A stretch of 6,443 nt of DNA from Nitrospirota bacterium (GTDB lineage Bacteria; Nitrospinota; Nitrospinia; Nitrospinales; Nitrospinaceae), in contig JAUVMD010000076.1 of NCBI GenBank assembly GCA_030600405.1, positions 1 through 6,443 on the forward strand, written 5' to 3'. Within the stretch, counting starts at the first letter, position 1. The number at the start of each line of letters is the position of its first letter. The translations under genes were made by a program, and so were the position numbers. Below, piece by piece: positions 1 to 6,428 of the stretch. Under the pieces are notes generated by a model. It searched no databases, was not told where the DNA came from, and saw nothing but the letters and a program-made list of their open reading frames with translations.

Positions 1-96
1 GTATTCATTACCTCTCTCCTTTGGCGGAACTATATTTGGTTTTTTTCTTGTGATGTCGCCCCGTGGCCTGTCCTGCGTATGGACATCATAATTCAT
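1..96 (-). CDS. 5' end of an unidentified gene, running off the left edge
   Basis: An ATG at 96-94 on the minus strand opens a frame of 32 codons that is still open at the window edge. The peptide begins MNYDVHTQDRPRGDIT and is hydrophilic, basic and proline-containing, with no signal peptide or recognisable domain. A strong purine-rich Shine-Dalgarno (AGAGGAGG, 105-98) lies just upstream, although its closest register is only 1-4 nt from the ATG. A sigma-54 type promoter at 141-157 would start transcription near 130 and give a leader of about 34 nt, which fits this start. A second candidate start exists in another frame: ATG at 8-6, with AAGGAG at 21-16 and an ideal 7-nt spacing. The true gene may begin there, or two overlapping frames may be translated. 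The gene lies in the same orientation as the phosphodiesterase gene to its right but has its own promoter. The product cannot be named from this fragment. Confidence 0.5.
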   Translation of the reverse strand, partial: MNYDVHTQDRPRGDITRKKPNIVPPKERGNEY

Positions 97-140
97 GCCT
101 CCTCTTTACGACAGCATGAATATTGATTTTCCCTAATACA

Positions 141-157
141 TGCAAACTTAGGGCCAA
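141..157 (-). promoter_or_regulatory. Candidate sigma-54 (RpoN) -24/-12 promoter
   Basis: On the minus strand this reads TTGGCCCTAAGTTTGCA. The invariant GG and GC dinucleotides are separated by exactly 10 nt. Compared with the known consensus YTGGCACG-N4-TTGCW, the -24 block matches YTGGC and C, and the -12 block TTGCA is perfect. The predicted start of transcription is near 130, about 34 nt before the ATG at 96. No competing sigma-70 pair of similar quality is visible nearby. The match is by eye, but position, spacing and orientation all agree with driving the gene at the left edge. Confidence 0.65.
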
Positions 158-184
158 AAATACCTCATTTGGGGGTTAAATATG

Positions 185-197
185 GAATTTATTGATA
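185..197 (-). promoter_or_regulatory. IHF-like binding site upstream of the sigma-54 promoter
   Basis: The minus strand reads TATCAATAAATTC, which matches the IHF consensus WATCAR-N4-TTR at every position but the last. It sits roughly 55-67 bp upstream of the predicted sigma-54 start point. IHF commonly bends DNA there, between a distal activator site and the -24/-12 element. The region is A+T rich, so a chance match is possible; the position is the better argument. Confidence 0.4.
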
Positions 198-263
198 AAT
201 ATGCGATTAACGGAGTGATATTTTTTGAAGACATGTAATTGTATTTTTTCCAGACAGCTTAAT

Positions 264-278
264 TGACAAAATTCGTCA
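264..278. promoter_or_regulatory. Dyad TGAC-N7-GTCA, possible enhancer-binding-protein site
   Basis: The plus strand reads TGACAAAATTCGTCA, a 15-bp near-palindrome in which six of seven base pairs match across the centre. It lies about 134-148 bp upstream of the predicted sigma-54 start, the usual range for a bacterial enhancer-binding protein. A separate perfect 12-bp palindrome, TTTTTCGAAAAA, follows directly at 279-290. The regulator is unknown. Only one clear copy is present, whereas many such activators bind two. Confidence 0.35.
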
Positions 279-376
279 TTTTTCGAAAAAAATATATACA
301 CCTCTTGGGGTAATTTTAATTGAGCTGATTGGAGCAATATATGGGAATTGCACCCTGGATGGAATTCAGAGGAATA

Positions 377-2500
377 CTAAAGAGGGGATAACTGTTGGAT
401 TACTTCTTCCGCAGGGATGGGTTTGCCCAGCAGATAGCCTTGGATGAAGTCGCATCCAATCGCCCGCATGATGGCTTTTTGATTTTCAACCTCGACGCCT
501 TCAGCGATGGTTTTAAGGCGAAATGACTTTGCCAAAGATACAATGGCCTTGGCAATCGTGGCATTTTCTTCTGTGGTGATATCTTTGATAAAGGATCGAT
601 CGATTTTTATATTATCCAGAGGGAAGCTGTTTAAATAGCGGAGAGACGAATAACCGGTTCCAAAATCATCGAGGGAAAGTTTCACCCCCATCTCGCTTAA
701 TTGCCTGAGCTTGGTAGTAACCGTATCAAGATTTTCCATCAAAATGGTTTCTGTAATCTCCAACTCAATGAACTTCGGTTGGATGTCCGCGTCTAAAATA
801 ATCTTTTTAATATTGGAGACCAAGTCCTCCTTTTTGAATTGCCGGCCGGAAAGATTCACCGCTATGTTTTGTACGGGAAAATCCATATTCAGCCAGGTTT
901 TCATTTGACGGCACGCGGTTTTTAGAACCCAATCGCCAATAGAGATGATAATGTCACTCTCTTCTGCAACAGGAATAAAATCCAATGGGAATAGCAAACC
1001 TCTTTCGGGATGATTCCACCGAATCAGAGCCTCAAATCCGGTAATGGTTTCGGACTCCAAGGCCAGTTTAGGCTGGTAGTGCAATTCAAACTCATTTCGC
1101 TCCAGGCCTTTCCGCAGGTCTCCTTCCAGAAGCAGTTTACTTTTTAAAATAAAAGGCATATCGGAATTGTAATGGCAATAATTATTTTCTCCTTCTTGAG
1201 AAAGATGCTTGGCTGCGGTTTCTGCTTGTTCGATGAGGGCCTCGGCACCTTGTCCATTGTTGGGAAAAGAGGAAATACCTATGCCCAGGCCCACAAAGAT
1301 ATCTTGTCCACCAATAGAAAATGGGATTTTGAAGGAATCCAAAAGTTGACACGCTACATCCTCTGCGTTAGTTTTATTATCGGATTGAGATAAAACGGTT
1401 ATGAATTCATTATCTCCCGTCCGCCCCACAATACCATGTGGAGGAGATGCTGCTTTAAGTTGTTTCGCAACTGCGAGAATCAATAAATCACCCACCCTAT
1501 AACCCAACGAATTACTTATGGTTTTGAAATTATGCAAATCGATCAACAAAACCGAAACATTTTCATTTTCTTTACTTGCTTCTGAAATTGCCGAAGACAA
1601 CTGATCAATAATGAGGGTTCTATTCGGAAGGCCTGTTAAGGGGTCATAAAAAGTCAATTGTTTGTATTTATTTTCTATTTCCTTAAGCTCAGAAATATCC
1701 TCGACAAGGCCGACAATAATAGGAGGTGATTCGTCAAAATCCATTTTAAGCTGAGTTTTTACAGGGTAAAAAGAACCGTCTCTTCTTCTGTGAACTGCAT
1801 TAAATAAAACTTCCTCTCTTTTATTCGATCGTAAAAGAGTAACCCATTCCTCAAACTCCTCCGGGTCGATATCCCCAATGATATCCATGGGCTTCAGTTG
1901 GGTGACCTCCATTGATTGATATTCCAAATTCCTTAAAGCGCGAGGATTCATATGGGTAAATCGAAAAGTTGAAGGATCCAATGTATAGATTTCACTTGAA
2001 GTGTTGTTCAAGAGATTCTGGAGACGGGAGGTAATCTTCTTTTCCTCTTGAAGATTTTTCATGCTTCGGTCCAGAGCCTCAAGGTCTTCCCGGGAGCGCT
2101 CGGAAATGGTTCTCAATATTTCCATCAAAGTCTGGGGGTTGGATGTAAAATGGTTATGGAATGGTTCCTTTAATATTTTCAGCAAATAAGTTTTTGTAAG
2201 TGCTTTCACCGTTGCCGCGCGAGGTCCAGATTCAATCAACGACATCTCACCCACATGATCGCCTCTTCTCCTTTTGGCGATCACGGTATTTTCTCTTTCT
2301 ATAGATAGGCCTCCATAAAGAATAACGTACATAGCGTCGCCAGGTTCTCCCTCCTTAAAAAGGATTTCTTCAGGATCTAAAATAATCTCCTCGCAGTTTT
2401 GAACCAACGATTCAATGACTTCTAAATCCATAGGCTTGAAGAAATCCAAGGATCTTAATAATTCGACTTTTAGGTTGGTATCAGGTTCGGGAGTGGACAT
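377..2500 (-). CDS. cNMP-binding/PAS/degenerate GGDEF/EAL protein, predicted cyclic-nucleotide-sensing c-di-GMP phosphodiesterase
   Basis: This 707-aa protein has no signal peptide or membrane segment and should be cytoplasmic. Residues about 15-130 form a cNMP-binding domain. Its phosphate-binding cassette has E85 and R94 in GPRAATVKA, and the Ala after the Arg is the cAMP-type residue of PKA rather than the Thr of PKG. A short charged helical linker (about 131-160) leads to a PAS domain at about 163-275, with a DGSFYPV strand and a VEDISELKE exit. The GGDEF domain (about 280-445) keeps DPLTGLPNR, but its signature is GDNEF (362-366) and the DxD, ND and GH positions are altered, so cyclase activity is unlikely. 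The EAL domain (about 455-703) has the full catalytic set: E489 of EAL, N549, E581, E584, D611, D612, K632, E667 and Q687. It should hydrolyse c-di-GMP to pGpG. The start is the only ATG consistent with the domain edge, and the SD (GAGA) is weak. The gene is divergent from a class III adenylate cyclase. Bdellovibrio Bd1971 is a known cAMP-sensing EAL enzyme of related logic, though without this exact architecture. Confidence 0.95.
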   Translation of the reverse strand: MSTPEPDTNLKVELLRSLDFFKPMDLEVIESLVQNCEEIILDPEEILFKEGEPGDAMYVILYGGLSIERENTVIAKRRRGDHVGEMSLIESGPRAATVKALTKTYLLKILKEPFHNHFTSNPQTLMEILRTISERSREDLEALDRSMKNLQEEKKITSRLQNLLNNTSSEIYTLDPSTFRFTHMNPRALRNLEYQSMEVTQLKPMDIIGDIDPEEFEEWVTLLRSNKREEVLFNAVHRRRDGSFYPVKTQLKMDFDESPPIIVGLVEDISELKEIENKYKQLTFYDPLTGLPNRTLIIDQLSSAISEASKENENVSVLLIDLHNFKTISNSLGYRVGDLLILAVAKQLKAASPPHGIVGRTGDNEFITVLSQSDNKTNAEDVACQLLDSFKIPFSIGGQDIFVGLGIGISSFPNNGQGAEALIEQAETAAKHLSQEGENNYCHYNSDMPFILKSKLLLEGDLRKGLERNEFELHYQPKLALESETITGFEALIRWNHPERGLLFPLDFIPVAEESDIIISIGDWVLKTACRQMKTWLNMDFPVQNIAVNLSGRQFKKEDLVSNIKKIILDADIQPKFIELEITETILMENLDTVTTKLRQLSEMGVKLSLDDFGTGYSSLRYLNSFPLDNIKIDRSFIKDITTEENATIAKAIVSLAKSFRLKTIAEGVEVENQKAIMRAIGCDFIQGYLLGKPIPAEEVIQQLSPL

Positions 2501-2553
2501 GATTCTCAGTTGGAAATTTTTAGCCTTTCAGCAAAATTTTTAATTTCAGGTTC

Positions 2554-2584
2554 ACTATAAATAGAGTAAAAGTCTACTTTACAA
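2554..2584 (-). promoter_or_regulatory. Possible sigma-70 type promoter for the phosphodiesterase gene
   Basis: On the minus strand a -10-like TATAGT (2559-2554, five of six consensus bases) lies 19 nt downstream of TTGTAA (2584-2579, four of six). The spacer is slightly long. Transcription would begin near 2547, leaving a leader of about 46 nt before the ATG at 2500. The region is A+T rich, so the support is moderate at best. Confidence 0.3.
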
Positions 2585-2618
2585 GGATAGTCACTTTAAT
2601 ATTATATTTCAAACAAAA

Positions 2619-2638
2619 TCACTTATACTAGATAGTGA
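2619..2638. promoter_or_regulatory. Operator-like dyad overlapping a -10-like TATACT for the cyclase gene
   Basis: TCACT (2619-2623) and AGTGA (2634-2638) form 5-bp arms around 10 bp. The dyad encloses TATACT at 2624-2629, a plus-strand -10-like hexamer with five of six consensus bases. No good -35 lies at the right distance, which would suit an activated promoter. A start near 2636 would leave a leader of about 140 nt for the cyclase. The half-site recurs nearby: TCACTATA at 2552, TCACTTTA at 2591 and, less exactly, CCACTTGA at 2641. The arms are in the opposite order to a CRP site (TGTGA-N6-TCACA), so this is not a CRP box. Confidence 0.25.
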
Positions 2639-2775
2639 AACCACTTGATTTAAAAGCATTTACCTTTCTTCCCGGAGTATTTTGCGGAAGATTCAGTATT
2701 CAAGAAAGACATTTCTAATTTATTCACAGGAAAAAGGATCTCCCCTATTTCAGATCACTGAGCTCCTCATCTTCG

Positions 2776-5052
2776 ATGAAAAACTTTATTCCCTGGATTA
2801 TTGGATTGAGCGCTGTGGTAGTGGTGGTTTTGGGATATTGGGTTAATCCCCCAGCCATCCATCGATTGGAAATGTTATTCCAGGACGCTCATTTCCAAAT
2901 TCGAGGGCCCCTTCAGCCTGGACCCGAAGTCGTCATTGCCGCGATTGATGAAAAAAGTATCGATGAGCTGGGACGTTGGCCCTGGCCGAGAAAAGTGATC
3001 GCGCGATTAGTCGAGAAATTGGTGGCGCATCAAACAAAAGTGATCGCCTTCGATATAGTGTTTTCATCACCCGACGAAAGTGCCGGAAAACAAAATCTAA
3101 TCAAAATAAGAGAACAACTCAATGCAAAATTTGTCGATGAGCCTCTGGTCAATGGTGTCCTCAATCCTCTGATTGAAAACGCCGATAACGACGCTCAATT
3201 TGCCACAGCCCTTAAGAAGTCCCGGCGAGCGGTTTTAGGTTATTTTTTTCATTTTGATTTAAAAGGCATGGATCATCTGACTGAACAGGATTTGCAAGGT
3301 TATCTGCAAAACATCAGGTCCTCCCAATTCAATGGATTTATCAAATCCTCAGGCGATATTGATTTATCTACGATTGATTTTACGACTGGATATGCCGTGG
3401 AATCCCATATCTCGGTTCTTTCCAAAAGCGCCAGAAGCGCAGGATTTTTCAATTTTGATGCAGAAGCAGATGGCACTCTGCGCAAACTCCCTCTCATCGT
3501 CAAATACCGGGATAAAGCGACAAATAAAGATTATTTTTTCCCTCCTCTGAGCATGCGAATTCTTGAGCGGTATTTGGAAGGAAGTTTAATTGTCCGGGTG
3601 GGAGAGCTTGGCGCTGAGAAAGTTATTCTGGACGCTGCAGACTCCATAGAAATTCCCATTAATAATAGTGGTGAGCTTTTGGTTAATTTTCTGGGAGAGA
3701 CCGGCACCTTTCCTTACGTTTCCATAACCGATATATTGCATGATCGTGAACATGCCGTTCCGAAGGGAAGTTTAAAAGATAAAATTATAATTGTCGGAGC
3801 CACAGCAACTGCATTGGGAGACATCAAAGTCACCCCCTTTGATCCCCTTTACCCAGGTGTAGAGGTTCACGCGACCATTATTGATAATGTTTTGCACGAT
3901 AATTTATTATCCAAACCCGATTGGATATTAACGTTTGACTTGATCTATCTCCTATTCTTTGGGATTTTCCTGACTCTGGTTTATCCCAGGATGAAGCCAG
4001 TTTTGGGTGTCCTGACTTTTCTTCTGGTCGCGGGGGGCCAGTTTGGGTTCAGTCAATGGATTTTTGTTAATAAAGGACTGTGGGTGACGGATGTTTTTCC
4101 GTTTTTTGAAAATATTTTTATATTTTCCTCGTTGACGATTCATGGATACCTGACGGAAAAAAGGGAAAGACATTTCATTGAAAATACTTTCGGCAAATAC
4201 ATGTCTCCAAAAGTCGTTGATAAACTGCTTGAGGACCCAACCGGATTGAAACTGGGCGGGGAAGAAAAGGAGTTAACCGCTTTTTTTACCGACCTGGGAG
4301 GTTTTACAACCTTTTCAGAGCAACTATCTGCAGAGGAACTCGTCAATCTATTGAACGAATATCTGACGGAAATGACTGAAATCCTTTTAAAGCATGAGGG
4401 TACCCTGGACAAGTATGATGGAGATGCCATTAAAGCATTTTTTGGTGCGCCTGTTTATTTTAAAGATCATGCCAAGCGCGCCTGCTGGGTCGCTATCGAA
4501 ATGCAGGAGAAACTGGCGATTCTTCGGGAGAAATGGGCGAGAGAGAAGCGGCCCGAGCTGAGTATGCGAATTGGTATTAATACAGGGATGATGGTTGTCG
4601 GAAATATGGGTTCGAAAAATAGAATGAACTATGGAATGAACGGTGATTCGGTAAACCTGGCCGCCCGTCTCGAAGGGGTAAATAAAGAATACGGGACATT
4701 TACGCTGATTAGCGAATCAACTTATGAACAGGCAAGAGATTTTATTGAAACACGAGAAATAGATTATGTGCGCGTGATAGGACGCACCAACCCCACAAGA
4801 ATTTATGAGCTCCTGGGCAAAAAGGGATTCATGGACGATCCAATTTTAGAAATTTTACCTCTTTATAACGAAGGGTTAAAATTTTACAAAGAAAGCAAAT
4901 GGAGGGAAGCCATAGCTTATTTTCAAAAAGCTCTTGAAGAACACCCTGAGGATGGCCCCTCTTCAACTCTTTTGAAAAGATGTCAATTGTTACAAAAGGA
5001 TTCCCAAATGGAAAAGGATTGGGATGGGATTTACTCTATCTCTTCCAAGTAA
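2776..5052 (+). CDS. CHASE2-domain class III adenylate/guanylate cyclase with C-terminal TPR-like repeat
   Basis: This 758-aa membrane protein is predicted to make cAMP from ATP in response to an extracytoplasmic cue. A hydrophobic N-terminal anchor spans residues about 4-22. A CHASE2 sensor follows at about 27-380, with the hallmark IAAIDEKSIDELGRWPWPR near 54-72 and a C-terminal DKIIIVGATA strand. Three membrane helices lie near 385-404, 408-427 and 437-456. The class III cyclase domain (about 495-685) has metal-binding D506 (TDLGGFTTFSE) and D550 (DKYDGDAIKAFFG), adenine-contacting K546, and transition-state N627 and R631 in GDSVNLAARLEG. The purine-pocket position seven residues before N627, usually Asp, Thr or Ser, is Gly620, so ATP preference is likely but not certain. 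Residues about 690-735 form one TPR-like helical repeat (YNEGLKFYKESKWREAIAYFQKAL), common at the end of this family. No good Shine-Dalgarno precedes the ATG at 2776. An in-frame stop at 2716-2718 limits upstream starts, and no other ATG lies between. The gene diverges from the cNMP-sensing phosphodiesterase gene and converges on rtcB. Confidence 0.95.
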   Translation: MKNFIPWIIGLSAVVVVVLGYWVNPPAIHRLEMLFQDAHFQIRGPLQPGPEVVIAAIDEKSIDELGRWPWPRKVIARLVEKLVAHQTKVIAFDIVFSSPDESAGKQNLIKIREQLNAKFVDEPLVNGVLNPLIENADNDAQFATALKKSRRAVLGYFFHFDLKGMDHLTEQDLQGYLQNIRSSQFNGFIKSSGDIDLSTIDFTTGYAVESHISVLSKSARSAGFFNFDAEADGTLRKLPLIVKYRDKATNKDYFFPPLSMRILERYLEGSLIVRVGELGAEKVILDAADSIEIPINNSGELLVNFLGETGTFPYVSITDILHDREHAVPKGSLKDKIIIVGATATALGDIKVTPFDPLYPGVEVHATIIDNVLHDNLLSKPDWILTFDLIYLLFFGIFLTLVYPRMKPVLGVLTFLLVAGGQFGFSQWIFVNKGLWVTDVFPFFENIFIFSSLTIHGYLTEKRERHFIENTFGKYMSPKVVDKLLEDPTGLKLGGEEKELTAFFTDLGGFTTFSEQLSAEELVNLLNEYLTEMTEILLKHEGTLDKYDGDAIKAFFGAPVYFKDHAKRACWVAIEMQEKLAILREKWAREKRPELSMRIGINTGMMVVGNMGSKNRMNYGMNGDSVNLAARLEGVNKEYGTFTLISESTYEQARDFIETREIDYVRVIGRTNPTRIYELLGKKGFMDDPILEILPLYNEGLKFYKESKWREAIAYFQKALEEHPEDGPSSTLLKRCQLLQKDSQMEKDWDGIYSISSK

Positions 5053-5097
5053 GAAGGGCGAGGCTGTCATTTTTAAACATATTCGAACCTCTGGTCT

Positions 5098-6333
5098 TTA
5101 ACCTTTCACACAAATAATCTGGCGCAGGGTGTGCGCGATTTCCACCAAATCCTTTTGAGCCTCCATGACCGCGTCGATATCTTTGTAAGCCGCAGGGGTT
5201 TCGTCGATCACATCCTTGTCCTTTCGACACTCCACACCTTCGGTGGCCTTGATATGATCGTCCACCGAAAATCGCCGCTTGGCTTCGGTCCGGGACATGG
5301 CTCTGCCCGCGCCGTGACTGCAACTGTCGAAACTGTCCTTGTTGCCCAAGCCGCGGACGATATAAGACTTCGCCCCCATGCTTCCGGGAATGATTCCCAT
5401 GTCCCCCAACCGGGCGCGCACCGCTCCCTTCCGGGTCACCAGAACATTTTCTCCAAAATGATTTTCACGCGCCACGTAATTGTGATGACAGTTAACCACT
5501 TCCAAGTTCGCTTCAAAAGGCGGAATGCCTTTAGAACTCTGCACCGCTTTAATCACGGCCTGCATCATCAGCTCGCGATTGGTCTTGGCGAACGTCTGGG
5601 CCCACTCCACCGCTTCTACATATTCGTCAAAATGGTCAGACTCTTCCGGGAAATAGGCCAAATTGATATCCGGGACATTGATATGCCACCGGCGCATATC
5701 CTGCTTGGCCAGTTCAATAAAATAAGTCCCAATCCGGTTACCGATGCCACGGGAACCACTATGCAGCATGAACCAAACCCGATCCTTCTCGTCCAGACAC
5801 ACTTCGATGAAGTGGTTACCGGTACCTAAAGTTCCCAGATGGTTGACGTTATTGCTGTGCTTTCTCATCACCTTGGGATTCTTTTCAGCAATGGTATCCA
5901 ACCCCGGCGCCAGGTCTTTCCATACCTTTGCCTGGCGTTCAGGAATATCAGCCCAGGCGCCACGATCACCCCGCCCGCCATGGTGGGTTCTGCCATGCGG
6001 AACGGCCTTTTCAATATTGGAGCGGATCTCTTTCAGGTTTTCCGGCAAATCGGTGGCATTCAAACTGGTCTGCACCGCCATCATACCGCATCCGATATCT
6101 ACCCCGACCGCCGCCGGAATGATGGCCTTCAAGGTTGGAATCACGCTTCCAATCGTCGCCCCCAATCCCCAATGAACATCAGGCATGACGGCAATATGGC
6201 TATGGATAAAAGGCATCTGCGCGGCATTCATCAACTGCTTTTCCGCTTCCTTCTCCAATGGCACGCCTTGGGTCCAGGCCTTCACAGGAACACCTTTATC
6301 CGGGTTTAAAACATTGTAGTTGTGTTTCGTCAT
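5098..6333 (-). CDS. rtcB: RtcB RNA ligase (RNA 3'-phosphate or 2',3'-cyclic phosphate to 5'-OH)
   Basis: The 411-aa product closely resembles E. coli RtcB (408 aa) along its whole length. Known members are Mn2+- and GTP-dependent cytoplasmic ligases that join RNA 3'-phosphate or 2',3'-cyclic phosphate ends to 5'-OH ends in tRNA and rRNA repair. With ATG 6333 as residue 1, the metal and guanylate site is visible: D79 and C82 in VGVDIGCGM, N173 and H174 in GTGNHFIE, H191 in LHSGSRG, H283/H284 in NCHHNYV, and the guanylylated His340 in CSHGAGR. The C-terminus VKG matches the family. The start was placed at 6333 because AGGGAG (6346-6341) lies 7 nt upstream. The adjacent ATG at 6336 is nearly as good, and the frame stays open back to a TTG at 6363 whose extra residues are not family-like. 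Neither rtcA nor the activator rtcR lies in the window, and no GG-N10-GC sigma-54 promoter is visible upstream. The coding sequence looks richer in G+C than its neighbours. Only 45 bp separate it from the convergent cyclase gene. Confidence 0.97.
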   Translation of the reverse strand: MTKHNYNVLNPDKGVPVKAWTQGVPLEKEAEKQLMNAAQMPFIHSHIAVMPDVHWGLGATIGSVIPTLKAIIPAAVGVDIGCGMMAVQTSLNATDLPENLKEIRSNIEKAVPHGRTHHGGRGDRGAWADIPERQAKVWKDLAPGLDTIAEKNPKVMRKHSNNVNHLGTLGTGNHFIEVCLDEKDRVWFMLHSGSRGIGNRIGTYFIELAKQDMRRWHINVPDINLAYFPEESDHFDEYVEAVEWAQTFAKTNRELMMQAVIKAVQSSKGIPPFEANLEVVNCHHNYVARENHFGENVLVTRKGAVRARLGDMGIIPGSMGAKSYIVRGLGNKDSFDSCSHGAGRAMSRTEAKRRFSVDDHIKATEGVECRKDKDVIDETPAAYKDIDAVMEAQKDLVEIAHTLRQIICVKG

Positions 6334-6340
6334 CATCAAT

Positions 6341-6346
6341 CTCCCT
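6341..6346 (-). promoter_or_regulatory. Ribosome binding site deciding the rtcB start
   Basis: AGGGAG on the minus strand lies 7 nt before the ATG at 6333 and 4 nt before the ATG at 6336. This favours a start at one of these two Met codons over the TTG at 6363. Confidence 0.7.
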
Positions 6347-6366
6347 GCACAAAATCTGCACAAAAT
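6345..6366. repeat. Perfect 11-bp tandem duplication in the rtcB leader
   Basis: CTGCACAAAAT occurs twice back to back, at 6345-6355 and 6356-6366. The first copy overlaps the last two bases of the rtcB Shine-Dalgarno. The unit length is close to one helical turn, and both copies contain TGCAC, which recurs further upstream. Confidence 0.85.
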
Positions 6367-6400
6367 TTCCTGAGAAATTCCGCCAACCTGTCATAATCCT

Positions 6401-6428
6401 TGCACCCAAAAGTTTAACACTGGGTGCA
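6401..6428. repeat. Perfect 8-bp inverted repeat upstream of rtcB
   Basis: TGCACCCA (6401-6408) and TGGGTGCA (6421-6428) are exact reverse complements separated by 12 nt. An overlapping smaller dyad, TGCAT (6425-6429) with ATGCA (6435-6439), shares the right arm. No T-run follows on either strand, so an intrinsic terminator is unlikely. It could be an operator for rtcB, whose ATG is about 68 nt away, or a structured RNA element. Confidence 0.6.

Noticed and set aside
182..238. An 18-codon plus-strand frame (MEFIDKYAINGVIFFEDM) preceded by a G-rich run
   Set aside because: It is very short, lies opposite the IHF-like site, has no promoter and shows no recognisable sequence; it is most likely chance in an A+T-rich spacer.
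263..300. A perfect -35-like TTGACA on the plus strand
   Set aside because: The nearest TATATA is about 24 nt downstream, too far for a sigma-70 promoter, and no plus-strand gene follows.
285..312. A T-rich stretch after a small ACC/GGT hairpin downstream of the phosphodiesterase gene (minus strand)
   Set aside because: The stem is only about 3 bp, too weak for an intrinsic terminator.
2668..2690. CTTCC/GGAAG inverted repeat in the cyclase leader
   Set aside because: A 5-bp stem with a 13-nt loop and mismatches inside is too weak to call a riboswitch or attenuator.
5053..5097. A possible bidirectional terminator between the convergent cyclase and rtcB genes
   Set aside because: Only a 3-bp ACC/GGT stem can be drawn and there is no proper T-run; termination may occur inside the neighbouring genes or by Rho.
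5131..5829. A 232-codon plus-strand open frame
   Set aside because: It lies wholly antisense to rtcB, has no domain-like sequence and is explained by the codon bias of that gene.
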